From Planctomycetia bacterium (GTDB lineage: Bacteria; Planctomycetota; Planctomycetia; Pirellulales; JACPPG01): a stretch of DNA of 64,000 nucleotides. Made by a program: the position numbers and the translations under genes. Every line of letters begins with the position of its first letter. Positions within the stretch are counted from its first letter, which is position 1. The DNA is taken from contig JACPPG010000028.1 of NCBI GenBank assembly GCA_016191115.1, positions 1-64,000 on the forward strand, written 5' to 3'. Below, piece after piece: positions 42,643 to 52,300 of the stretch. Below the pieces are notes generated by a model. That model did no database searches. It was not told the origin of the DNA and saw nothing but the letters and a program-made list of their open reading frames with translations.

Positions 42643-44379
42643 CTATTGCTTCTCGGCGGAGAAGACCTTGATCTCGACGCGGCGATTCTTGGCCTGGTTG
42701 TCCGGGTCGTTGGGATCGGCCGGCCGGTCCCAGCCCACGCCTTGCGCGCTGAACTGATTGGGATCCAACTTGTACTTTTCGGCCAGGGCTTCCTTGACGG
42801 CGTTGGCGCGGTTCTCCGACAGCTCCTTAACCAGGCTGGCCGGCACCTCGCCGCGCCGCGAACTGTCGGTGTGCCCTTCGATAATGATCCGCGCCGCGCC
42901 GAACTGGCCCGCCAATTTCGCGATGTCCTCCAGAACGAAGTCGACGTGCGGGTCGTACATCTCTTCGACGGTCTTGCCGTCCGCTTCCTTCGTGATCGTC
43001 TTGTGCAGGTCCCAACTGTTGGGAAAGAAGTGGATGATCACCGTGTTGGTGAGGATTTCGTCCGATTCGGCGCGGATCTGGCCGACGCTTTTGGGCGCCA
43101 GCCGCAGCTTGTATTCGTCGCGCTGCGAGGAGTACTTCTCTTCCTTGCCGAGCTTCTCGATCATGGAGAAATCCATGACCTGGTCGAAGGGAACCGGCTG
43201 GTGCGAAATGGCGCCGATCCGCCGATACAGGTAGTACGCCTGATTCCAGATGCGCTCGAAGTTGGCCGGATTGTTCTGGTTCATGAAGAACTGGTAGTTC
43301 TCGGCCCAGTTGGTGCTGTGTGCGTCGCCGAACATGTTGATCGTGTCGCTGGCCGGGATGCCATAGCCTTGCGACATGAATTCGGCGCATTTCTTGCGAT
43401 TGGCTTCGTCCTTCAGGGCCTGCATGCCGTCGAAGATGCCGCGGGTCAACGCCTCGATCAGGTCCGGGTGATCGTGCGCGAAATCGGCCCGCGCGAACCA
43501 CACGTCGGCGATCAGCTTGTTGGCCGTGGCCGTGGTGACCAACATGCGGTTGCCCTTCACTTTTTCCAGGTTGTAGATGTCCGGCGCCCAGGAGACGCAG
43601 CCGGCGATGTCGCGCTGGCTGTTGAAGGCGGCGGCCGCCTGAAAGGCATCCTCGGTGAACACCATTTGCACTTCGGCGGGCTGGACGCCGCCGGCCACCA
43701 GCATGTTGAGCGCGAAATAGTGCGAGGGGGAATTCTGGGCCAGCACGAGCTTCTTGCCCCGCAGATCGGCCACGGTCTTGATGTTCTCGCGGACGACGAT
43801 GCCGTCGCCACCGTTGGAGAAATCGACCTGCTGGAAGATGCGCGGCATGACGCGGCTATCTTTCGGCTTGCCCGTCGCATCGACGAAGCCCTCCATGAAC
43901 AAAGGCACCATGTCGAGCGTCGCCCAGCCGACGTGGACGTTGCCTTGCGCATAGGCGTCGCGCATGGCTACGGGATTATCGATGAGCACGAGCGAGACCT
44001 TGAATTCCTTGCCGTCGGCCGTCTTCCAGACCTTGCCCGGTTTGAATCCTTCGTTGGCCGAGATGATCGGGCCCCAGCCGGCCCACACGTTCAAGGCAAA
44101 CTGGACGGTGTTATCGTCGAGCGGCTTGTAGCTGGAGGTTCCTTTCACCGGCGGCAGTTTCTCCGCCGGGCGGAACTTGTACTCCTTGACGGTCGTGACG
44201 CCGCCGGCGTCGGCCGCCTCGGCCGCGGCCTCGCCCCCGAGCGTGCCAAGATCGATCTTCTGGTTTTCCTGCTTGGCCTTGGGCGCCAGGATGTCGGCGC
44301 GCCAGACGGCCACGCCGATCAGGCCCAGCACGACGAGCGCCAGCACGAGGTAAAAGGACGCCTTGGGTTGCCCTGCCAT
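42643..44379 (-). CDS. ABC substrate-binding protein fused to an OmpA peptidoglycan-binding domain
   Basis: A 578-aa protein. One membrane anchor occupies residues ~9-27 (FYLVLALVVLGLIGVAV). A NrtA/SsuA-like periplasmic binding domain spans about 80-430 (FALNVWAGWGPIISANEG, MRDAYAQGNVHVGWATLDMV, DGIVVRENIKTVADLRGKKL). A C-terminal OmpA domain spans ~455-578 (VIIHFFPNSWDLHK ... IIIEGHTDSSRRGEVPASLV, RRVEIKVFSA), with the Asp and Arg that bind diaminopimelate. It would therefore connect the transporter to the murein and hold it in place. GGGAGGATCATTC precedes the ATG. Confidence 0.88.
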   Translation of the reverse strand: MAGQPKASFYLVLALVVLGLIGVAVWRADILAPKAKQENQKIDLGTLGGEAAAEAADAGGVTTVKEYKFRPAEKLPPVKGTSSYKPLDDNTVQFALNVWAGWGPIISANEGFKPGKVWKTADGKEFKVSLVLIDNPVAMRDAYAQGNVHVGWATLDMVPLFMEGFVDATGKPKDSRVMPRIFQQVDFSNGGDGIVVRENIKTVADLRGKKLVLAQNSPSHYFALNMLVAGGVQPAEVQMVFTEDAFQAAAAFNSQRDIAGCVSWAPDIYNLEKVKGNRMLVTTATANKLIADVWFARADFAHDHPDLIEALTRGIFDGMQALKDEANRKKCAEFMSQGYGIPASDTINMFGDAHSTNWAENYQFFMNQNNPANFERIWNQAYYLYRRIGAISHQPVPFDQVMDFSMIEKLGKEEKYSSQRDEYKLRLAPKSVGQIRAESDEILTNTVIIHFFPNSWDLHKTITKEADGKTVEEMYDPHVDFVLEDIAKLAGQFGAARIIIEGHTDSSRRGEVPASLVKELSENRANAVKEALAEKYKLDPNQFSAQGVGWDRPADPNDPDNQAKNRRVEIKVFSAEKQ

Positions 44380-44424
44380 GAATGATCCTCCCGAAATGTT
44401 CGTTTCGACCCGTTGGTCAGTGCA

Positions 44425-44829
44425 CTAACCACGAAACGTGGTCTTCGGCCGCGCGGCCTCCATCGAGTGCAGAATCTGCATCAGGTCGTAGGCCGTGAGC
44501 TCGCACAGCAGTTGGGTGACCTTGGCGTGCATCGCCGCGTCGAGCCGCGGCTCGACTTCCTTCATAAGCGCCACCAGTCGAGACTCTTGCTCGCGCACTT
44601 CGTTCTCGTCCACTTTTCCGTCGGCCAGCGCGTCCATGAAGCCCTTCAGGCGCCGGGCATAGCTGTCGATGAGCGGAGTGTTGGACGCCTCATCGAGCCA
44701 GCTCGAACGGCGGCCGGATTTCGCGGCCGCGGGACTCTTGGAGCGGGTGGCGGACTTCTTGCCGCCGCGCGCGCTTTTGGTCGCCTTCGCCTTGTTCTTC
44801 TTCGTTGCCGCTTTCTTCTTCTTGGCCAT
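44425..44829 (-). CDS. Lys-rich small helical protein in PspA/ABC cluster
   Basis: A 134-aa protein with a strongly basic, Ala/Lys N-terminus (residues 1-42, KKKKAATKKNKAKATKSARG) followed by a compact helical domain (~45-125: YARRLKGFMDALADGKVDEN, MKEVEPRLDAAMHAKVTQLL). The basic tail could contact RNA, DNA or acidic membrane lipids. No family is recognised. It is 47 bases after the AAA ATPase gene and 45 before the binding protein, in one direction, with GGGATGAG before its ATG. Confidence 0.6.
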   Translation of the reverse strand: MAKKKKAATKKNKAKATKSARGGKKSATRSKSPAAAKSGRRSSWLDEASNTPLIDSYARRLKGFMDALADGKVDENEVREQESRLVALMKEVEPRLDAAMHAKVTQLLCELTAYDLMQILHSMEAARPKTTFRG

Positions 44830-44876
44830 GGCTCATCCCGTCGTGGTTCGGTTCGTCGTCAAAGCTCTGTCGGGTT

Positions 44877-46682
44877 TCACTTTTCGTCGATCAACTGACC
44901 GAGGGCCGCAAACCGCTCTTGAAGCTCGGAACGGCCGCCCGGCTGCGCCATCTTGGCCCGCCAGTGGGGGCTGAGAAAAGTCATTTGCGTACATTCCAGC
45001 ACGGCCGCCACCTCTTGCCGCTCTTTTTCGAGTCCTTGGGCCGAAGGAATGAAATCCGCGAGCGCCGCTTCCAGGTCGGCCCGCTGGAGCTGGTTGCGCT
45101 CGGCCACGGCCGCCAGCCGCTTAGCGGCCAGCACAACGCTCTCGACGTCGGCGCCGCTCAGTTGCCGGTCGGTCGCGACCTTGGGAATGGCGTCGGCGGC
45201 AAGGACAATCTTATTCTTCTTCGCCATGGCGGCAAACATGCCACGGATCTCGTCCTCGCACTCCGGGTAGAGAAGGGGGATATGCACCTCGGCCCGCCCC
45301 TGCCGCTTCAGGTCGATCGGCAGCAGGTCAGGCCGGGACGTGAGGAGCATCCACACGATCTTGCCCCGATAGCGGGTATCGCCCATCTGGCTGGCGATCA
45401 TCGAGAAGACGCGTGCCGAGGTGCCGGAATCGCCTTCGGCCTGGCGGCTGCCGAGCGCGGCGTCGGCTTCGTCGATCATGACGACCACCGGTCCCAGCGA
45501 TCGGAGCACGGTGAGGACCTGTTCCAGGTTGCCCTCCGTCTCGCCCACGTACTTCGAGCGGAAGTTGCGCAGCTTGACGCACGGGACACCGATCGAGCCG
45601 GCATAGCATTCGGCAAGAAAGGACTTCCCCGTTCCCACCGGTCCGCAGATCAAATAGCCCATGGGCGCCGTATCGAGCTGGCCGCGGCCGATCGCCGCCG
45701 CGTCGTCGCGCAATCGCTGCTTGGCGGCTTCGTGTCCGACGACGACGTCGAGCGTGTGGTGCGGCTCGATGAACTCGATCAGGCCCTGGCATTGCCGCTC
45801 GATCATTTCGCGTTTGAGCTCGCGAAATCGTTCTCGCCCGGCGGCGCGCCGCGAGTTCTTCGCCTGCGCCAAGAGCACGTCCAGGTTCACCAGCGTCAGG
45901 CCGTTGGATAATTCGGCCAGCTCGCCTGGCGTTATGTCGTCGGCGGACTTGGGCGTCGACGCCTCGGCGCGTTTGGCGAATCGCTCGCGCGCCGCCCGGT
46001 CGGGAAGCGGCACTTCGACCACGGCGACGTGCGGACTGGCGACGAGCCTGTCGTTGATCTCGGTCAACTTGTCGGCCAGCAAACAGACGGCGATGTTGGC
46101 TTGCTTGATGTACGGGTTTTGCGCCCAGTTCAGGAAGCGGACCAGGCGCGCGCCGTCGCCGCGCCCGACGGCCACCGGGTCGCCGGCCGGCACAAGATAC
46201 TGCGCGTACCCGAATAGGAGCGCGATCCTCAGCCGCTGATCGGAGGCATCCTCGACGAGACTGCGCTCGATGAACTGGTCCAATAGCTGCAGCACCTGGT
46301 CGGGGTCGCGCGGCCATTTTCCGATTTCGCCGAAACGGCCGGAAAGATAGCGGACCATCGACTGCAGCCGCTGGGAATCGCGGCCCGCCAGCGGCCGCAA
46401 CCCACGGCTAAGGTCGTAGTGCAGCACCAGGTCCCAACTGCCGAAGAGCTGACCGGCCAGGAACTCGGTCAGATTCGAGCACTCGTCCTGATCCGGCCCC
46501 GCCGAAAAGAGCAGATCGTGGACGTTGCCGCTGACGACGAACAGGCACGTCGTGCCTGAAAAGTACAAATCGGCCAGCTCGTGGGCCCAGGCCGGATACC
46601 AATCAGGCAGATCCTTGCGGCTCCGCGGCTGCGGGGCGCCAGGCGCCGTCGCGTCGGTCGTGTCGGTGGGCTCGGGGGTCAC
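44877..46682 (-). CDS. Classical AAA ATPase paired with PspA
   Basis: A ~600-aa protein. The N-terminal ~330 residues form a conserved but unnamed domain (LPDWYPAWAHELADLYFSGT, TCLFVVSGNVHDLLF). The AAA core spans ~350-520: Walker A CGPVGTGKSFLAE, pore-loop-like SKYVGETEGNLEQ, Walker B VVVMIDEADAAL, and the second region of homology LLTSRPDLLPIDLKRQGRAE with Arg fingers. This is the classical AAA type found in Vps4 and katanin, not the PspF type. The C-terminus is helical. The start is uncertain: GTG at 46682 suits the conserved N-terminus, while TTG at 46775 is possible; neither has a good ribosome site. It follows PspA almost directly. Confidence 0.78.
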   Translation of the reverse strand: MTPEPTDTTDATAPGAPQPRSRKDLPDWYPAWAHELADLYFSGTTCLFVVSGNVHDLLFSAGPDQDECSNLTEFLAGQLFGSWDLVLHYDLSRGLRPLAGRDSQRLQSMVRYLSGRFGEIGKWPRDPDQVLQLLDQFIERSLVEDASDQRLRIALLFGYAQYLVPAGDPVAVGRGDGARLVRFLNWAQNPYIKQANIAVCLLADKLTEINDRLVASPHVAVVEVPLPDRAARERFAKRAEASTPKSADDITPGELAELSNGLTLVNLDVLLAQAKNSRRAAGRERFRELKREMIERQCQGLIEFIEPHHTLDVVVGHEAAKQRLRDDAAAIGRGQLDTAPMGYLICGPVGTGKSFLAECYAGSIGVPCVKLRNFRSKYVGETEGNLEQVLTVLRSLGPVVVMIDEADAALGSRQAEGDSGTSARVFSMIASQMGDTRYRGKIVWMLLTSRPDLLPIDLKRQGRAEVHIPLLYPECEDEIRGMFAAMAKKNKIVLAADAIPKVATDRQLSGADVESVVLAAKRLAAVAERNQLQRADLEAALADFIPSAQGLEKERQEVAAVLECTQMTFLSPHWRAKMAQPGGRSELQERFAALGQLIDEK

Positions 46683-46776
46683 GCTACATTGCCAGGTGAG
46701 AACGACCAATCGATGCGCCGCGCCGCCGCTCGTCGGCCTGATGAAACGGGCGCGTCGACCTCTTCGCCATGACAAC

Positions 46777-47538
46777 TCAATTCTGCTGGCGCTCGGTGGT
46801 CTTGCCAGTCACGGCCGGCCCCAGTTCCTTGGCGGCCTGGGGAACGGCCGCGGTCTCCGGCGTCACGAGGCCCATGCTGACCTCAAAATCCTTCAGCGCC
46901 TGCTCGGCCAATGCGCCTTCCATGGCCTTCTCGCGCTTGATGTCGGCGATGCCTTCGCCCGAGAGGTCGGCCGCGACGCGGGTCTTGGCGCGATTGAGGC
47001 TGATCTTGTCCTGGATCACTTGCTCGATCTGTCCGAAGTCGGTCGTAACGTCGAAATTGAAGCTGGTGGCCAGCTTGGAGATCTCGGCCTCGGCGCGGCT
47101 CATCTTGAGCTCGGAGTCGTACTTGGCGATCTTCTCGCGGATCTTGGCCAGCTTGCCGGTGGCGTGCTTGATCTTGGAGAGATTGTTGTTGTACGCCTCC
47201 TCGTGGAGCTTGAGCTGCCCTTCGTTCTCGCCCAGGTCCTGCTTGGCCTTTTGCAGCTCGAGCGCGAACCGCGCCGCCGTCTCGCGGTCGCCCGTTTGCA
47301 GATAGGCCTTGACTTTCGCCTCCAGGCTGCTGACGTGCGCCTTGTCGTTGGCAACCTGCCGGCTGACGCGCTCGACCAAGGCGCGGTATTGCTCCAGCCC
47401 TTCGCGCCCTTCCTTAAGTTGGGCGACGGACGAGTCGTACTCGTACTGCATCTGGGCGATCGGGTCGGCGGTCCAGAAAAAGTTCGCCAGCTTGTTGACC
47501 TGGGCCCGCATCGCACGCCAAAACTTGCCGAAAATCAT
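46777..47538 (-). CDS. pspA: PspA/IM30 family protein
   Basis: A 253-aa protein, helical almost throughout. It starts with an amphipathic helix (MIFGKFWRAMRAQVNKLANF) and the typical DPIAQMQYEYDSSVAQLKEG. Long coiled segments follow (EAKVKAYLQTGDRETAARFA, RADLEAA-free), and a Pro/Ala tail closes the protein. PspA, IM30/Vipp1 and ESCRT-III share one fold and polymerise on stressed membranes, maintaining the proton motive force. AAGAGCATAGCC precedes the start. A good promoter lies about 115 bases upstream. It opens the seven-gene unit that includes a classical AAA ATPase and an ABC importer, not the usual pspF/pspBC set. Confidence 0.85.
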   Translation of the reverse strand: MIFGKFWRAMRAQVNKLANFFWTADPIAQMQYEYDSSVAQLKEGREGLEQYRALVERVSRQVANDKAHVSSLEAKVKAYLQTGDRETAARFALELQKAKQDLGENEGQLKLHEEAYNNNLSKIKHATGKLAKIREKIAKYDSELKMSRAEAEISKLATSFNFDVTTDFGQIEQVIQDKISLNRAKTRVAADLSGEGIADIKREKAMEGALAEQALKDFEVSMGLVTPETAAVPQAAKELGPAVTGKTTERQQN

Positions 47539-47651
47539 GGCTATGCTCTTTTTGTAAGACCGTGGGCACCGGTTGAAGGACCGATGCTGAAAATCGCTGT
47601 CACCGTCACCGATAGAATCGCCCCAATAGATCGAAAAACCCTCGCTGAGCT

Positions 47652-47680
47652 GTCATACCTTGCGCGGGGGGCACTGTCAA
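47652..47680 (-). promoter_or_regulatory. Sigma-70-type promoter of the pspA cluster
   Basis: On the minus strand TTGACA, 17 bases, TATGAC. Both boxes are near consensus with ideal spacing, about 114 bases upstream of the pspA start. No sigma-54 site is seen in the same 300-base gap, in contrast to proteobacterial psp operons. Confidence 0.6.
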
Positions 47681-47839
47681 ACGCCGGACCAGAGCCGCCG
47701 CGAAACGGCAGTCAGCGAGGCCACACGGCGCGCCGCCTGCACCGCTTGTGGGCCCAATGCGGGAGCCTCGGACGTTGGCGTTCAGGCGTGCCATTCAACC
47801 GGGGCGACGTCGTCAGATCGGCGGAGGCACCAAGACGAA

Positions 47840-49285
47840 TCAGCCTTCGATGATCTCGCCGATCAGACGTGCTTCGCGGCCGGCGGTGATTTGCTGCTCG
47901 CGCCCGCTGTGTAGATAGCTGAGCTGCCGGTGGTCCAGGCCAAAGAGGTGCAATAGCGTCGCCTGGAAGTCGTTGGGCGTGACGACGTCGGTCACCGCGC
48001 GGTGGCCGAACTCGTCGGTCCCACCATAAGTCATGCCGGGCTGGAAGCCGCCGCCGGCCACCCACATGCTGAAGCCTTGCCCGTTGTGGTCCCGGCCACT
48101 CTTGGCGGAATCGCCGTGATTCTCGGTAACGGGTAAACGGCCGATCTCGCCGCCCCAATGCACGACCGTCGAGTCGAGCATGCCGCGCTGCTTCAAGTCC
48201 TTGACCAGCGCGGCGGCGGGTTTGTCGGTCCGCCGGCAGATGGCCGGCAAGCCGTTGCGGATGTCGCTATGGTTGTCCCACGGCTGGCCGGCCAGAAACA
48301 ACTGCACGAATCGCACGCCGCGCTCGACCAGTCGCCGGGCGATCAGGCAGCGCGTGCCGTACTCGCGCGTTGCCGGGTCGTCGAGACCGTAGAGCGCGTG
48401 CGTGGCGGCAGTTTCGCGCGAGATGTCGAGCGCCTCGATGGCGGCCGTCTGCATCGCCGCGGCCAATTCGTAGCTGGCGATCCGCGCTTCGAGGTCGGCC
48501 TCGCCCGGGTGCTCGTCGAGGTGTCGGCGATTCAGGTCGCGCAGGAAGGCGAGATTCTGCTCCTGCACCGCGCCCCGCACATGGAGCGGCGGTTCGAGAT
48601 TCAGGATCCGCGGCTCCTTCGGTCGCAACACGGTCCCTTGAAACAAGGGGGGCATAAAGCCGTTCGACCAGTTGCTGACGCCGTCGACCGGAAGGCCGCC
48701 CGGATCGGTCAGCACCAAATAGGCGGGCAGCTCCTGGCTTTCGCAGCCCAATCCGTAAACGAGCCACGAACCCAATGTCGGCCGGCCGACTACGCCGGGA
48801 ATGCCGCCGTGAAAGTAGCGGATGGAAACCTCGTGCCCGTTGGCGCCGGTGTGCATCGAGCGGACCAGGCACACGTCGTCGACGATGTCGGCCAGGTTCG
48901 GCAACAGCTCCGAAATCTCCGTGCCGCACCGGCCGCGCTTGGCGAACTGCCACGGGCTGCCAAAGAGCGTCTTCGTGGCGCGGTTGATGAAGCTGAACTG
49001 CACCTCTCCCGGATACTCGGAGCCGCTCAATCGCGACAGCTCCGGCTTGGGATCGAAGAGGTCGACGTGCGATGGGCCGCCATGCTGAAAGAGGGAGATC
49101 ATCGCCTTGGCGCGCGGGGCAAAATGCGGCGGCTTCGGCTTCAGATCAAAATAGGTCACTTCCTTGGGGAGCTTTGCCGGCACGGCGTTGGCCGATTGCT
49201 GCGCGCTGAGCCATGCCAGCGCGACAGCGCCAATGCCCATGGCATTCTCAGTCAGGAACTGGCGGCGGGAGAGGAAAGGAGTCAT
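47840..49285 (-). CDS. DUF1501 domain protein (second set)
   Basis: A 481-aa exported DUF1501 protein with a Tat-type leader (SRRQFLTENAMGIGAVALAW). Conserved blocks are AKAMISLFQHGGPSHVDLFD, TEISELLPNLADIVDDVCLV, GSWLVYGLGCESQELPAYLV, VHWGGEIGRLPVTENHGD with RDHNGQGFSMWVAGGG, and HLFGLDHRQLSYLHSGRE. It is a distant paralogue of the gene at 32433. It follows the PSCyt1/DUF1549/DUF1553 gene by 75 bases in one direction and forms the second such pair in the window. The 300 bases at its 3' end contain the pspA promoter, facing the same way. Confidence 0.9.
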   Translation of the reverse strand: MTPFLSRRQFLTENAMGIGAVALAWLSAQQSANAVPAKLPKEVTYFDLKPKPPHFAPRAKAMISLFQHGGPSHVDLFDPKPELSRLSGSEYPGEVQFSFINRATKTLFGSPWQFAKRGRCGTEISELLPNLADIVDDVCLVRSMHTGANGHEVSIRYFHGGIPGVVGRPTLGSWLVYGLGCESQELPAYLVLTDPGGLPVDGVSNWSNGFMPPLFQGTVLRPKEPRILNLEPPLHVRGAVQEQNLAFLRDLNRRHLDEHPGEADLEARIASYELAAAMQTAAIEALDISRETAATHALYGLDDPATREYGTRCLIARRLVERGVRFVQLFLAGQPWDNHSDIRNGLPAICRRTDKPAAALVKDLKQRGMLDSTVVHWGGEIGRLPVTENHGDSAKSGRDHNGQGFSMWVAGGGFQPGMTYGGTDEFGHRAVTDVVTPNDFQATLLHLFGLDHRQLSYLHSGREQQITAGREARLIGEIIEG

Positions 49286-49360
49286 GCGTGCGTCTGCGAG
49301 CTTCGCACTGCTGGACCAGCCAGCAGTGGGACCGCGTGGGGTTTTGAAAATGATCTCTTG

Positions 49361-52300
49361 CTAATCCACGTACAAAAACTCGTTCGAGCTCAATAGTGCC
49401 TGGCAAAGGTTCGCGAGCGCTTGCATCTCCGGCGGCCGATCCGCGCTGGTCTGTTGCGGACGCTCTCGCAAGTGGCCGATTTGCTTGGTGAGAAAATCGC
49501 ACGCTGCCTGCAACTCGTCGCGGGTCGGGATGCGCGCGTACGCCAACTGCCAGGCCCGGACGACGCTCGAAAGCTCGATTCCTTCGCTTACGGGGCCGTG
49601 GAAGCCGTCGCGCGAGTCAAAGGTGGTCGTGCCGCCGCCGTCCTGCGCGAGCGTCAGCACGACGCGCCATGAAAACGAGTCCGAAGCGACGTTTTCCAGG
49701 CAATCGGCGATGAAGTCGACGGTGTCTCCTTGCTTGACGGCGATGTTTTCGACGCTTGTCTGCGCCTCGCCATGCCGCGCCGTCCACTGTCCGACGATGC
49801 CTTGCGAGCCGGCGACGATGTGCCCGCGAACGCCGTCACCGCTTTCGCTGGCGTGGCCGAGCGTGCCACGCACGGAGAGCGTTCCGTCGGCCGGCGCCGT
49901 CCAGCGGCGGATGGCCGCGAAGCCGGGGTTGTTGCCGGGATGACCGCCATCGGCGTCGACTAGCACCCATCCGGTCGCATCGTCAGGGAGCGCCGCGCCG
50001 CCTTGCCAGCTCGACCCGGTCCAATGCGCTAGCGGCGTAAAGGACGCGGTCCGGCCGGAGCTGGCATCGCAGCCGCCATAGCCGAATTGCCAGACCGGGG
50101 CCGGCTTCCAGCTTTGCGGCAGTCCGGCGAGGAGCTCGGCGGATAGGCCCGCGGCCCGTTCGCGTTGCGCGCGATTGGCGAGCGCCGCGGCCTGGCTCAG
50201 CCAGAATTCGCCGTTCATCAGCATCAGCGATTGGGTCGCCACGGTCGACGACGGACGCGCCTCGCAATTGGTCTGCATCACCGGCGCGTCGAAGGCCTGC
50301 ATCAAAGCCACGGGCTGCGTGCGGCGCTGCAGCAGGTACAAGCTGCGGCGCTGCACGTCGCCTGCCACGACGACCTGCCCGGCGTCGTCTTCCTTGACGC
50401 CGATCGGCGGTCCGAACAGCGTGCGGTCGAGCGTTCCGGTCGCCGCCAAGACGCGGTCGCGAAGCGCTTCGGCGTCAAGCCGCAAGACGTTCTGCCGCCC
50501 GTAATATCGGTTGTCGGCGTCGACAGTCGTTTGCGCTGGATCGCGCCGCGACGATTGGCGATAGGCGGTCGAGAGCAAGATCGCGCGATGCAGATGCTTG
50601 AGACTCCAGCCCGAGTCGCGCAGGTCGCTGGCCAGCCAATCGAGGACCGCGGGGTGCGTCGGCAGTGTCCCCAAACGTCCGAAGTCGGCGGGCGTCGAAA
50701 CAAGGCCGCGGCCGAAGTGGTGCATCCACACGCGATTGGCGACAACACGCGCGGTGAGCGGATTGTCGGGCCCCGTCAACCAGCGAGCGAACGCCAGGCG
50801 GCGACCGGTTGTCGGCAATGCGCCATTTCGGGACGCGAACTCGACGCGGCCGCTCTCCGGGCCACAAACCGACAGAGCACCGGGGCCCACCGACTGTTTC
50901 GGTTGCCGGTAGTCGCCCCGGTGGAACAGCTTGGTTTCCGGGGCATGATCCGCGGGCTCGATCAATGCCCGCAGGAATTCTTCCACCGGCTTTCGCGCAC
51001 GTATGGCGGCGATGCGTTCGTCGTATTTCTTGAGGTCGTCGGCGGCCGCCTGGTCGTACTGATACAGCACGCCCGGCGAAATGTTGACGCTCGGGTACTT
51101 CTCGAGCAATTGCTTTTGGGCGTCGGTGCGTTTGTCGGCCGGGGTCTCGTACGCGTCGCGGAGTTCGGTTTGCAGCGGCGGCGCGATTGGCGCCAATACC
51201 TGCTCGAGTGCCTCGGCCATATAGGCCGTTTGCATATTGGCGCGGGCCGTGGCGATTTTCCGCGCCTCGGCTTCGATCTGGGCGGCCTTTTCGCGATCGG
51301 CGGCGGTGTACAGCGACACGTGCCGCTCGGCGGGCGACTTCCACGCCTGCCAATCGAGCGCCGGCTCGAACACGGCCCGCAACGCGTAGTAATCGGTCTG
51401 CGGAACCGGATCGTAGCGATGGTCGTGGCACTGGGCGCAGGCCACGGTCACGCCAAGCAATGAGCTGGTCACGATCTTAAGGGTGTCGGCCACAACCTGG
51501 TTGCGCGCCTCCGGCGTGTTGTCGCCGCTGGCGGTCCCATCGGCGGCCATCCGCACAAAGCCCGTCGCGGTCAATAGCTCGATCTGCTCCGGTGTAAGAT
51601 CGCCGGTGATCGGTCCGGCCAATTCGTCGCCGGCCAATTGCTCGTGGACAAACCGGTCGAACGGCTTATCGGCATTGAAGGCGCGAATGACGTAGTCGCG
51701 GTATTTGAACGCCCACGTGCGCACGGCGTCCTGCGTCGTCGCGCCGTCGCTGTCGGCATAGCCGGCCGCGTCGAGCCAATGCCGCGCCCAACGCTCGCCG
51801 TAATGCGGCGATGCGAGCAGCCGATCGACCAGTCGCTCGTACGCGTCGTCCGATCGGTCGACCACGAACTGCTCGACCTCCTCGGGCGACGGCGGCAAAC
51901 CAAGCAGGTCGAAATACACGCGTCGAACTAGCGTGCGCCTGTCGGCGTCGGGTGAAAACGTCGGTCCTTCGGGCATCGCCTCGCGCAATAGCGCGTCGAT
52001 GGGCGTGCGAACGCGCGGATCCGGCGACTGCGAGGAGACGGCTGGCCGCTGGATGGGGCGGAACGCCCACCAGGATCGCTCCTCTTCGGTGATCCCCAGC
52101 CCCGGGGCGATCGACGCGGGCTCGGGGCGCGCCGTCTTGGCGCCGGCGGCGATCCACCGTGCGATCGTATCGATCTCTTTGGCGGGCACCTTGCTCTCGC
52201 CCGGCGGCATCTCGCCCGCGCGAATTCGTGCCAGCAAACGGCTCCCGTCCGGATCGCCGGGCGCAAGAACCGGACCTGAGTCCCCGCCGGCGCGCTGGAA

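Noticed and set aside
42646-44385. 579-codon open frame on the plus strand
   Set aside because: It lies entirely opposite the SBP-OmpA gene, whose domains and ribosome site are clear. Long antisense frames are expected at this GC content.
48158-49396. 412-codon plus-strand frame
   Set aside because: Antisense to the second DUF1501 gene.
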